From Hymenobacter frigidus (GTDB lineage Bacteria; Bacteroidota; Bacteroidia; Cytophagales; Hymenobacteraceae): a stretch of 64,000 bases of DNA. This document shows, piece by piece, positions 42,035-50,490 of this stretch. Where the stretch lies: NCBI RefSeq assembly GCF_014640435.1, contig NZ_BMGY01000001.1:1-64000 (forward strand). Direction: 5' to 3'. Each line of letters begins with the position of its first letter. Positions within the stretch are counted from its first letter, which is position 1. The notes beneath the pieces were generated by a model that worked only from the letters and a program-made list of their open reading frames with translations, was not told the origin of the DNA and ran no database searches. Both the position numbers and the translations under genes were made by a program.

Positions 42035-43855
42035 ATGAAAAAACTTGCCCTGGCCGGCCTTGTCGCGGCCGCCCTCACTACGGCCTGCAACCAGACCAAA
42101 ACCACCGAGACTGCTACGAGCAGCGCCAACAACGAAACGGGAGCCGCCGCCGACTCGACCTCGGGCCTGCCGGGCCTGTTCAACAGCTACTGGGAAAAGC
42201 AGTCGCGCATCGACCCGCTGTCGGCCACGGCGTATGGCGACAACCGCTTCAACGACCAGCTGCCCAACAACCAGACCCGCGCCTTCCGCGACACGCTGCG
42301 CACCTTTTACCAGGGCTACCTCACGCGGCTGCAAACGTTTGACCGCGAGAAGCTGAGCGACAACGACAAAATCAGCTACGACATCTTCGAATACGAGATG
42401 AACCACGGCCTGGCCAGCCTCAAGCTCAACTCCTGGATGATGCCGGCCAACCAGTTCTACGGCCTGCCCATCTCGCTGGGCCAGTACGGCTCGGGGCAGG
42501 GCAACCAACCTTTTAAAACGGTGAAGGATTACGAGAACTGGCTGGGCCGGGTGCGCGGTTTCACAGCCTGGACCGACTCGGCCATTGCCAACTTCCGGGT
42601 GGGCCTGCGCACGGGCGTGGTGCTGCCCCGGGTGCTGGTGCAGCGCATGATACCCCAGCTGCAGGCCAAGGACATTGTGGTGACCGACGCCACCCAGAGC
42701 CTATACTACGGCCCCATTACCCGCCTGCCCAAAGATTTTTCGGACGCTGATAAAACCCGGCTGACCGAGGCTTATAAAAAGGCCATCCTGACGGAGCTGG
42801 TGCCCGCCTACCAGAAGCTGGGCACGTTTATGCAAAATGAGTACCTGCCCAAGGCCCGCGCCACGAGCGGCATCGACGCCGTGCCCGGCGGCAAGGAGAT
42901 GTACGCCTACGACGTGAAGTACGAGACGACGACCGACAAAACGCCGGCCGAAATCTACCAAACCGGTTTGAGCGAGGTGGCCCGCATCCGGGCCGCGATG
43001 GAGAAAATCAAGACCGAAGTAGGCTTCAAAGGCGACCTGCCGGCCTTCTTCAAGTACCTGAACACCGACGCTAAGTTCCGGCCCTACAAGAAGCCGGAGG
43101 AAGTGCTGGCCGCCTTCGAAGACATCCACCAACGGATGCTGCCCAACCTGAGCAAGATGTTTGGCCGCACGCCCAAAACGCCGTTTGAAATTCGCCAGAC
43201 CGAGAAATTCCGCGAAGCCTCGGCCTCAGCCGAGTACAACCAGGGCTCGCCGGACGGCACGCGGCCGGGCATTTTCTACGTGCCGATTCCGGACGCTACC
43301 AAGTTTGCTACCACCTCGGGCATGGAGTCGTTGTTTCTGCACGAGGCCATTCCGGGCCACCACTACCAGATTTCGCTGCAGCAGGAAAGCACCGGCCTGC
43401 CCAAGTTCCGGCGCTTCGGCGGCCAGAATGCCTACGTGGAGGGCTGGGCGCTGTACTCGGAAAGCCTCGGGCCGGAGCTTGGCCTCTTCAAAGACCCCTA
43501 CCAGCGCATGGGCGCCATGGGCGACGAGATGCTGCGCGCCGTGCGCCTGGTGGTGGATACCGGCCTGCACTCGCGCCAGATGACCCGCGAGCAGGCCATT
43601 GCCTACCTGCTGGCCAACCTGAGCACCACGCCTGACGAGGCCACCTCGGCCATCGAGCGCTACATGGCCATCCCCGGCCAGGCGCTGGGCTACAAAATCG
43701 GTCAGCTCAAAATCCGGGAGCTGCGCGCCAAATACGAGCAGCAGCTCGGCAGCAAATTCAACCTCAGCACCTTCCACGACGAGCTGCTGAAGGACGGCTC
43801 GATGCCGCTGGCCGTGCTGGAAAAGAAAATGGACGCCTGGGCGGCAAAGCAATAA
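42035..43855 (+). CDS. DUF885 lipoprotein, predicted zinc peptidase (paralogue A)
   Basis: A 606-residue exported lipoprotein (MKKLALAGLVAAALTTAC, Cys18). The DUF885 region has the metal site HEAIPGHHYQ at about 436-445, with FLHEAIPGHH conserved in both paralogues, and EGWALYSESLGPELG downstream, both typical of this predicted metallopeptidase family. The substrate is unknown. It is followed by a close paralogue after a REP-like element. The window also has M3 and M28 peptidases and a peptide transporter, suggesting peptide use. Confidence 0.9.
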   Translation: MKKLALAGLVAAALTTACNQTKTTETATSSANNETGAAADSTSGLPGLFNSYWEKQSRIDPLSATAYGDNRFNDQLPNNQTRAFRDTLRTFYQGYLTRLQTFDREKLSDNDKISYDIFEYEMNHGLASLKLNSWMMPANQFYGLPISLGQYGSGQGNQPFKTVKDYENWLGRVRGFTAWTDSAIANFRVGLRTGVVLPRVLVQRMIPQLQAKDIVVTDATQSLYYGPITRLPKDFSDADKTRLTEAYKKAILTELVPAYQKLGTFMQNEYLPKARATSGIDAVPGGKEMYAYDVKYETTTDKTPAEIYQTGLSEVARIRAAMEKIKTEVGFKGDLPAFFKYLNTDAKFRPYKKPEEVLAAFEDIHQRMLPNLSKMFGRTPKTPFEIRQTEKFREASASAEYNQGSPDGTRPGIFYVPIPDATKFATTSGMESLFLHEAIPGHHYQISLQQESTGLPKFRRFGGQNAYVEGWALYSESLGPELGLFKDPYQRMGAMGDEMLRAVRLVVDTGLHSRQMTREQAIAYLLANLSTTPDEATSAIERYMAIPGQALGYKIGQLKIRELRAKYEQQLGSKFNLSTFHDELLKDGSMPLAVLEKKMDAWAAKQ

Positions 43856-43900
43856 GAAGTAAATAGACTTGTTCCTAAATTAGCAAACTTGCCATAGAAC

Positions 43901-43992
43901 GTCATGCTCATCTGGCGTCCGCTTGTCGAAGCATCTCTCCCGCCTCGTTCGGGTGTCGTTCGGGAGAGATGCTTCGACAAGCTCAGCATGAC
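43901..43992. repeat. REP-like palindrome, copy 4, nested in an outer inverted repeat
   Basis: The right arm (GCTTCGACAAGCTCAGCATG, 43971-43990) pairs with the left except for about ten extra bases (TCTGGCGTCC) in the left arm. Outside it, CTTGTTCCT (43868-43876) and AGGAACAAG (44021-44029) form an outer pair that matches the ends of the MITE-like element at 55549-55716. Confidence 0.75.
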
Positions 43993-44054
43993 CGCCAATT
44001 GTTCTCGGTATTTTTTATTGAGGAACAAGCTCGATAACTAAATATATATTCCTA

Positions 44055-44092
44055 AAAGCCTCGCCTGGATTATTCCGGTGCGGGGCTTTTTG
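44055..44092 (+). terminator. Terminator between the DUF885 genes
   Basis: AAAAGCCTCGC and GCGGGGCTTTTT pair around CTGGATTATTCCGG. It lies after the REP-like element, so transcription of gene A may end here. Confidence 0.75.
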
Positions 44093-44125
44093 GCATAAAA
44101 CCGGGGGATTCTACGCCTATCTATG

Positions 44126-44133
44126 TAGCTTGC
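44126..44133 (+). promoter_or_regulatory. Possible -7 variant TAGCTTGC before second DUF885 gene
   Basis: TAGCTTGC ends 18 bases before the ATG at 44152, in the same position as at 42008. Confidence 0.4.
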
Positions 44134-44151
44134 CCGCTTATTCAATGGTTG

Positions 44152-45936
44152 ATGACGCGTTTTTTTACTATTCTGCTGGCCGTATGGTGCTTAACGGCCT
44201 ACCCAGCCGAAGCCCAACTTTCGCCGGGTAATTCCACTTCGGCGGCGCTGCTGACGGGCCTGTTTAACGATTACTGGGAGGGCCGGGCGCGGTTGTTTCC
44301 GCTGGTGGCCACATCGCAGGGCGACAACCGCTACAATGACCGCCTGCCCAACGACCAGACCCGCGCCTTCCGCCAGCAGCAGATTCGCTTCTACCGCCGC
44401 TACCTCAACGACCTGCTGAACATTGACCGCGCCCGCCTCCGGGCCGACGACAAGCTCAGCTACGACATCTTTCAGTACGAAATGCGCAGCCGCATCGAGG
44501 GCCTGCGGCTGAATACCTGGATGATGCCGTTTGCTCAGTTTTACAGCCTGCCCACCACGCTGAGTCAGCTGGGCGCGGGCACCGGCGCGCAGCCCTTCCG
44601 CACGGTGCGCGACTACGACAACTGGCTGGCCCGCGTGGGCCGGTTCCCGGTGTGGGCCGACTCGGCCATCGGCAATTTCCGGCAGGGTGCCCGCACCGGC
44701 GTGGTGCTGCCCCGGGTGCTAGTGCTGAAAATGGTGCCCCAGCTCCAGGCCCAGGTTACCGCCGATGCCACCAAAAGCCTATTCTACGGGCCCATCACGC
44801 GCTTGCCGGCCAACTTTTCGGAGGCTGACCGCGCCCGCCTCACGGCCGCCTATCAGCAGGCCATTGCCTCGCAGCTGGTGCCCACCTACCGCAAGCTGGC
44901 CGAGTTTCTACAAACCGAGTACCTGCCCCGCGCCCGCCCCACCGCCGGCCTGGCCGATGTACCCGGCGGGACCGAGATGTACCGCTACAACGTGCGGCTG
45001 ATGACGACCACCGAGCGCACGCCGGAAGCCATTTACCAAACCGGCCTGGCCGAGGTGAAGCGCATTCGGGCCGCGATGGAGGCTGTGAAAAAGCAGACCG
45101 GCTACAAGGGCAGCCTGTCGGGCTTCTTCAACTCCCTCGCTTCTAATAGCAAATACACACCCTACAAGTCACCGGAGGAAGTCCTGAAAGCCTTCCGGGG
45201 CATTCAGGCCCGCATCACGCCCAGCCTGCCCCGGCTGTTTGGCCTGGCCCCAAAATCGCCGTTTGAAATCCGGCAGACCGAAGCCTTCCGGGCCGCCACG
45301 GCCTCGGCCGAGTACAACCGCGGCACGCCCGACGGCTCGCGGCCAGGCATTTTCTACGTGCCCATTCTCGATGCGACCAAGTTCAACGTCACCTCGGGCA
45401 TGGAGTCGCTATTTCTGCACGAGGCTATTCCCGGGCATCACTATCAGCTGTCGTTGCAGCAGGAAAACACCGGCCTGCCCAAGTTCCGGCGCTTTGCCTC
45501 CTACCCGGCCTTCAGCGAGGGCTGGGCGCTGTACTGCGAAAGCCTTGGCAAAGAATTGGGCCTCTACACCGACCCCTACCAGCGCATCGGCGCGCTGGGC
45601 GATGAGATGCACCGCGCCCTGCGCCTGGTGGTGGATGTGGGCCTGCACGCCAAGGGCCTGAGCCGCGAGCAGGCCATCGATTACATGATGGCCAACGAGC
45701 CCATCAGCGAGCAGGCCGCCACCGCCGAAATAGAGCGCTACATGGCGCTGCCCGGCCAGGCGCTGGCCTACAAAACCGGGGCGCTGAAGCTGAGCGAATT
45801 GCGCACGCGCTACGAAAAGCAGCTCGGCCCCAAGTTCAACCTGCGCGTCTTTCACGACGAGATTCTGGCCGGTGGCTCCATGCCCCTGGCCATTCTGGAG
45901 CGCCGCATGGACGCCTGGGCGGCGCGCCAGCGGTAG
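44152..45936 (+). CDS. DUF885 predicted zinc peptidase (paralogue B)
   Basis: A 594-residue secreted paralogue of the preceding gene. The N terminus is a Sec signal (LLAVWCLTAYPAEAQ) without a lipobox Cys, so it is probably free in the periplasm or exported. The metal site is HEAIPGHHYQ at about 423-432, with EGWALYCESLGKELG after. Long stretches match paralogue A. ATG at 44152 follows a TTG at 44149; ATG is preferred. Tandem copies with different localisation signals suggest duplication and divergence. Confidence 0.9.
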   Translation: MTRFFTILLAVWCLTAYPAEAQLSPGNSTSAALLTGLFNDYWEGRARLFPLVATSQGDNRYNDRLPNDQTRAFRQQQIRFYRRYLNDLLNIDRARLRADDKLSYDIFQYEMRSRIEGLRLNTWMMPFAQFYSLPTTLSQLGAGTGAQPFRTVRDYDNWLARVGRFPVWADSAIGNFRQGARTGVVLPRVLVLKMVPQLQAQVTADATKSLFYGPITRLPANFSEADRARLTAAYQQAIASQLVPTYRKLAEFLQTEYLPRARPTAGLADVPGGTEMYRYNVRLMTTTERTPEAIYQTGLAEVKRIRAAMEAVKKQTGYKGSLSGFFNSLASNSKYTPYKSPEEVLKAFRGIQARITPSLPRLFGLAPKSPFEIRQTEAFRAATASAEYNRGTPDGSRPGIFYVPILDATKFNVTSGMESLFLHEAIPGHHYQLSLQQENTGLPKFRRFASYPAFSEGWALYCESLGKELGLYTDPYQRIGALGDEMHRALRLVVDVGLHAKGLSREQAIDYMMANEPISEQAATAEIERYMALPGQALAYKTGALKLSELRTRYEKQLGPKFNLRVFHDEILAGGSMPLAILERRMDAWAARQR

Positions 45937-46020
45937 CGCGCTACACAGCGCCGCCTCGGCTGCACTCGCCGGCTCGCTCTATCTTCACGCAGTTACGGCA
46001 CCCTTTTATTTCTCCTTATC

Positions 46021-48282
46021 ATGCGTATGTCGCTCTCTCCTTCCCCCCGCCGGCTGGCCGGTTTCCTGGCTACGCTGGGCCTGGCCTTCACCCTGCTTCC
46101 CACCCCGGGCCTGGCCCAAACTCCTGCTCCTACGGCCTCGGCACAAGCGGCCCAAGCGCCCATTCTCGCCCCCTGGACGGGCCCGCACGGTGGCGTGCCG
46201 GCGTTTGACAAGATAAAAGTGGCCGACTTCAAGCCCGCGCTGGAAGTAGCTATGGCTGAAAACCTGGCCGAAGTAGCCGCCATCGCCAACAACCCGCAGG
46301 CTCCTACTTTCGAAAACACCATTGCGGCGCTGGAGCGCAGCGGCCAGACCCTCACCCGCGTCTCGACGGCATACGATATCTGGAGCAGCACGCTGAACGA
46401 TGCCGCGTTCAGTGCCGTGGAAACGGAAATGGCCCCCAAGCTGGCGGGCTTCTACGACCAGATTTCGCAGAATACGGCGCTGTTCAAGCGCATTGAGGCG
46501 GTGTATAATGCGCCCGCCACCAAGCAGCTCACGCCCGAGCAGCAGCGGCTGGTGGAGGTGCGCTACAAGGAATTTGTTCGCTCCGGGGCCAAGCTCGACG
46601 CCACGGCCAAGGCTAGGCTCTCGCAAATCAACCAGAAGCTGGCGGGGCTTTTCACCAACTTCTCGCAGAACGTGCTGGCCGACGAGGCCGACTCGGTGCT
46701 GGTGCTGAAAACCGACAAGGACCTGGGCGGGCTGTCGGCATCGCTACGCGATGCGGCCAAAGCCACGGCCGGCACGCGCAAGATTGCCGCGGCGGGCGTC
46801 ATCACCAACACCCGCTCCAGCATCGACCCATTCCTGACTTACTCCGACCAGCGGGCACTGCGGGAGAAAGCCTGGCGGATGTTCACGAACCGCGGCGACA
46901 ACGGCGGCGCGCACGACAACAACGCCATTATCACCCAGATTCTGCAGCGGCGCGCCGAGCGGGCCAAGCTGCTGGGCTACGCCACCCACGCCCACCTGCG
47001 CCTCGACAACACGATGGCCAAAACCCCGGAAGCCGCCATGCGCCTCATGGAGCAGGTGTGGAAGCCCGGCGTGGCCCGCGTGAAGGAAGAAGTGGCCGAC
47101 ATGCTGGCCCTGGCCCGCAAGGAAGGCGCCCCGGCCAACTTCAAAATTGAGCCCTGGGACTACCGCTACTACGCCGAAAAAGTGCGCAAGGCCCGCTACG
47201 ACCTCGACCAAAACGAGGTGAAGCAGTACCTGCAGCTCGACAAAATGCGCGAGGGCATGTTCTGGGTGGCCGGCGAGCTATTCAACTTCGCCTTCGTGCC
47301 CGTGAGCAACGTGCCCGTGTACCACCCCGACGTGAAGGCCTGGCAGGTGAACGACAAAACCACCGGCAAGCAAATTGGCCTCTGGTACTTCGACCCCTAC
47401 GCCCGGCCGGGCAAAAACTCGGGTGCCTGGATGAATGCCTACCGCAACCAGGAGCGCATGGACGGCAAGGCCGTGATGACCATCGTTTCGAACAACTCCA
47501 ACTTCGTGAAGGACAAGGAAAGCGAGCCGGTGCTCATCTCCTGGACCGATGCCACCACGCTCTTTCACGAGTTCGGCCACGCCCTGCACGGGCTGTCGAG
47601 CAACGTGACCTACCCCTCGCTTTCGGGCACCAGCGTGGTGCGCGACTACGTGGAATTCCCGTCGCAACTGCTTGAGAACTGGCTGGCCACGCCGGAAGTG
47701 CTCAACAAGTTTGCCCTGCACTACCAAACCGGCAAGGCCATTCCGCAGGCCCTGGTCGACCGCATCAACAAGGCCAGCACCTTCAACCAGGGCTTTGAAA
47801 CCACCGAGGCCATTTCCAGCGCCCTCATCGATATGAAGCTGCACCTGGCCGGCACCCAGCAGATTGACCCCGACAAGTTTGAGCGCGAAGCCCTGGCCGG
47901 CCTGGGCATGCCCCACGAACTGGTAATGCGCCACCGCACGCCGCAGTTCAGCCACGTTTTCTCATCGGACGGCTACTCGGCGGGCTATTACTCCTACCTG
48001 TGGTCGGTGGTGCTGGCGGCCGATGCCTTCAGCGCTTTCACCGAGGCCGGCGGGCCCTACGACAAGGCCGTGGCGGCCCGGCTGCGCAAAAACGTCTTCA
48101 CCGTGGGCAATACCATTGACCCCGCCGCCGGCTATCGCGCCTTCCGTGGCCGCGACCCCAAAATTGACGCGCTGATGAAGAAGCGGGCCTTCGCCATGGC
48201 CGGTGCAAAAGCTGGCTCCGCCGCACCCGGCAAAACGCCAGGCAGCAAGCCCAAGCCCGCGGCAACCAAGCGCAAGTCATAG
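46021..48282 (+). CDS. dcp: Dipeptidyl carboxypeptidase, M3 family
   Basis: A 753-residue periplasmic metallopeptidase removing C-terminal dipeptides. The signal ends near TPGLAQTP (about 33). The site HEFGHALHGLSS (about 516-527) with a downstream Glu in the DYVEFPSQLLENW region is the M3 zinc site; RHRTPQFSHVFSSDGYSAGYYSYLW follows near 645, as in Dcp/OpdA enzymes. The C terminus ends in a basic Pro/Ala/Lys tail not usual for the family. A strong terminator follows. Confidence 0.93.
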   Translation: MRMSLSPSPRRLAGFLATLGLAFTLLPTPGLAQTPAPTASAQAAQAPILAPWTGPHGGVPAFDKIKVADFKPALEVAMAENLAEVAAIANNPQAPTFENTIAALERSGQTLTRVSTAYDIWSSTLNDAAFSAVETEMAPKLAGFYDQISQNTALFKRIEAVYNAPATKQLTPEQQRLVEVRYKEFVRSGAKLDATAKARLSQINQKLAGLFTNFSQNVLADEADSVLVLKTDKDLGGLSASLRDAAKATAGTRKIAAAGVITNTRSSIDPFLTYSDQRALREKAWRMFTNRGDNGGAHDNNAIITQILQRRAERAKLLGYATHAHLRLDNTMAKTPEAAMRLMEQVWKPGVARVKEEVADMLALARKEGAPANFKIEPWDYRYYAEKVRKARYDLDQNEVKQYLQLDKMREGMFWVAGELFNFAFVPVSNVPVYHPDVKAWQVNDKTTGKQIGLWYFDPYARPGKNSGAWMNAYRNQERMDGKAVMTIVSNNSNFVKDKESEPVLISWTDATTLFHEFGHALHGLSSNVTYPSLSGTSVVRDYVEFPSQLLENWLATPEVLNKFALHYQTGKAIPQALVDRINKASTFNQGFETTEAISSALIDMKLHLAGTQQIDPDKFEREALAGLGMPHELVMRHRTPQFSHVFSSDGYSAGYYSYLWSVVLAADAFSAFTEAGGPYDKAVAARLRKNVFTVGNTIDPAAGYRAFRGRDPKIDALMKKRAFAMAGAKAGSAAPGKTPGSKPKPAATKRKS

Positions 48283-48289
48283 GCAGCTT

Positions 48290-48342
48290 GAGAAATGCAC
48301 AAAAAAAGCCCCGAAAGTCGGGGCTTTTTTTGTGCATTTCTC
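48290..48342 (+). terminator. Terminator after dcp with 25-base perfect stem
   Basis: A 53-base perfect palindrome (48290-48314 and 48318-48342) closed by AAG. The GC core GCCCCGA is flanked by A7/T7, then outer arms GAGAAATGCAC. The outer arms exceed what termination needs, as at 10251-10319. Confidence 0.92.
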
Positions 48343-48502
48343 ACTGGTGAAACAGGCCGGACGCTACCCCCACTCGGGTAGTGGTGTTGCGCCCGGCAAT
48401 GTTTTGCACGGCGCGGGAACGCGAAGGCGGTTTTGGACAGGTCGTGCTTTCGTGGCTCCTGCTTCTTTTTCCTATCTTGACCGCAGAATCAACTATAGGC
48501 CA

Positions 48503-48775
48503 ATGGTTACGACAGCTACCTCTCGCTTCAAAATTCGTGGATTTGCCGGGATTGTGCTCATTGCCTTGGGCATCGGCCTGGCACTGGTTTTCAAAAGAAC
48601 CAGCGACTGGCCTGCTGAAGCCAGGACGCTGGCCTTGGCCGTGGCCTATTGCGCGGGCATTGGCGGCGCGGCGTTCTTTGTCAGCTACACCCAGCAGCTT
48701 GAATTCAAACAGCTGAAACCAGCCTTGACCGGCATGGCGGCGCTGTTGGCCATGATGCTGCTGTTGAAGCTCTAA
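48503..48775 (+). CDS. Small three-helix membrane protein
   Basis: A 90-residue protein with about three hydrophobic helices (GIVLIALGIGLALVF, LALAVAYCAGIGGAAFFVS, ALTGMAALLAMMLLLKL) and short polar links. No family recognised. The ATG at 48503 is the first good start; the upstream extension (to 48203) runs through the dcp terminator and cannot be coding. Its stop is one base from the GTG of the peptide transporter, so the two genes are likely coupled. Confidence 0.7.
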   Translation: MVTTATSRFKIRGFAGIVLIALGIGLALVFKRTSDWPAEARTLALAVAYCAGIGGAAFFVSYTQQLEFKQLKPALTGMAALLAMMLLLKL

Positions 48776-48776
48776 G

Positions 48777-50153
48777 GTGCTGGTTTTGCATCCTCAACCG
48801 GAAGAATCCCCCGCCGCTTTCCCCAAGGCCGTCCCCTTCATCATTGGCAATGAAGTGGCCGAACGGTTCAGCTACTATGGCATGCGGGCCATTCTGCCCA
48901 CGTTTCTGGTGGCGCAGTTCTTCAACCCCACGCACAGCGCGGCCCTAACGGTGGTGGCCGAGGCCCGAGCCAACGACTTCGTGCATTCCTTCGCGGCGCT
49001 GGGCTACGCGCTGCCGGTGGTGGGCGCCCTGCTCGCCGATTGGGTGGTGGGCAAGTACCGCGTCATCCTCTACCTCTCGCTGCTGTACTGCGTGGGGCAC
49101 GCGCTGCTGGCTGCTTTTGTCGACGATTTGAACGGCTTCCGGCTGGGCCTGCTGGTGATAGCCGTGGGCATGGGCGGCATCAAATCGAGCGTCACGGCCA
49201 ACCTCGGCGACCAGTTCGACCAGCGCAATGCCCACCTGCTGCCCAAGGCTTACGGCTGGTTTCAGCTGGCCATTGATGTGGGCGCGGCCTTGTCCACGGC
49301 CTTCATTCCCGAACTGTACGCCCGCTACGGGGCCGCCGTGGCCTTTGGCGTGCCGGGCCTGCTGATGGGCGCGGCCACTATCACGTTTTGGCTGGGCCGC
49401 AAACGCTACGTGCGGATGCCGCCCACCGGCCTGGTCCGGGGCCTGCGGCTAACGTTCGGGCCGGGCGAGGGCCGAGCCGCGCTGCGTCGAGTAGGCTTGG
49501 TATTCGTCTTCATCCCGGTATTGTGGGCGCTCTACGACCAGAGCGTGTCGGAATGGGTGCTGCAGGCGGCCCACCTCAACCGGGAGCTGTGGCCCGGCTA
49601 TGCGCCGCTGCCCGAGCAGATTCAGATTCTGGGCATTGTGTTCGGCATCGGGCTGAATCCGCTGCTCACCTACCGCATCTACCCGGCGCTGGAGCGGCGC
49701 GGGATTCGGGCCACGCCGCTGCGGCGCATGGGCACGGGCATGGTCATCGTGGCGCTTTCGATGATGATTATTGCCGGCGTGCAGCACGGGCTCGACGGCG
49801 GGGGCAGCCCCTCGGTGTGGTGGCAGGTGCTGGCGTATTTTGTGGTGGCGGGCGGCACGCTCATGGTAGCCGTTACGGGGCTGGAATATGCCTACACGCA
49901 CTCGCCGCCGGCCATGAAGAGCCTCACCACCGCGCTGTGGCTGCTCACCATTGCGGCCGGCAACTTCTTTCTGGCCCTGATGAATAAGAGCATCGCGCAG
50001 GGCGGCTTTTTCGCCCGGTTTCAGGGCGCTAACTACTACTGGTTTTTTGTGGGACTGATGGCCGTGAACGTGGCCCTGTTTGTCCTCGTCGCCTCGCGGC
50101 TGACGGAGAAAACCTACGTTGGCATCGAGCTGCCCGAGCCGCTTTTGACCTAA
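48777..50153 (+). CDS. POT/PTR-family proton-coupled peptide transporter
   Basis: A 458-residue major-facilitator protein, about twelve helices, importing di- and tripeptides with protons. The N terminus has GNEVAERFSYYGMRAIL, holding the family's E-X2-E-R motif on helix 1. GGIKSSVTANLGDQFD matches the second family motif region. The start is a GTG one base after the preceding stop. Its neighbours (dcp, M28 and DUF885 peptidases) fit a route from external protein to imported peptides. Confidence 0.9.
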   Translation: MLVLHPQPEESPAAFPKAVPFIIGNEVAERFSYYGMRAILPTFLVAQFFNPTHSAALTVVAEARANDFVHSFAALGYALPVVGALLADWVVGKYRVILYLSLLYCVGHALLAAFVDDLNGFRLGLLVIAVGMGGIKSSVTANLGDQFDQRNAHLLPKAYGWFQLAIDVGAALSTAFIPELYARYGAAVAFGVPGLLMGAATITFWLGRKRYVRMPPTGLVRGLRLTFGPGEGRAALRRVGLVFVFIPVLWALYDQSVSEWVLQAAHLNRELWPGYAPLPEQIQILGIVFGIGLNPLLTYRIYPALERRGIRATPLRRMGTGMVIVALSMMIIAGVQHGLDGGGSPSVWWQVLAYFVVAGGTLMVAVTGLEYAYTHSPPAMKSLTTALWLLTIAAGNFFLALMNKSIAQGGFFARFQGANYYWFFVGLMAVNVALFVLVASRLTEKTYVGIELPEPLLT

Positions 50154-50171
50154 AAAACGGCAATTCCCTCC

Positions 50172-50473
50172 ATGAAAGCAGCGCGCCCGAAGCTGTGGCT
50201 CCTCGTGGCCACTTGGCTGCTCCTGCTGCATGAGCCTTTTCCATCGCCGCGCACGTCTCAGCCGATGAGCACGTGCGCACCACCGAATGGAACCGGCTTT
50301 GGGTGGAGTACCTCGGCCACTACCTGCGGCCCGGCACCGCCCCGGCCGCGAAATGTTGCGGACTCGACCTGAACTTGCGGCGGCTGGACTGTTTGCCGTT
50401 CCGCAAACTTGCCCGAACCCACGTAGCAGCCGCAACCAACGTAGCGGCGCAGGCGCTACCTTTCCTCAAATAA
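50172..50473 (+). pseudogene. Possible frameshifted small secreted protein
   Basis: From ATG 50172 one frame gives a signal-like start (MKAARPKLWLLVATWLLLLH), after which its sequence loses coding character. From about 50234 the next frame reads AFSIAAHVSADEH, then VRTTEWNRLWVEYLGHYLR, with strong GC third-position bias, ending at 50473. Joining them needs a one-base loss near 50232. This could be a decayed gene of about 95 residues, a sequencing error or chance. No family recognised. Confidence 0.3.
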
Positions 50474-50490
50474 TCAACTTTTTCGTGTTC

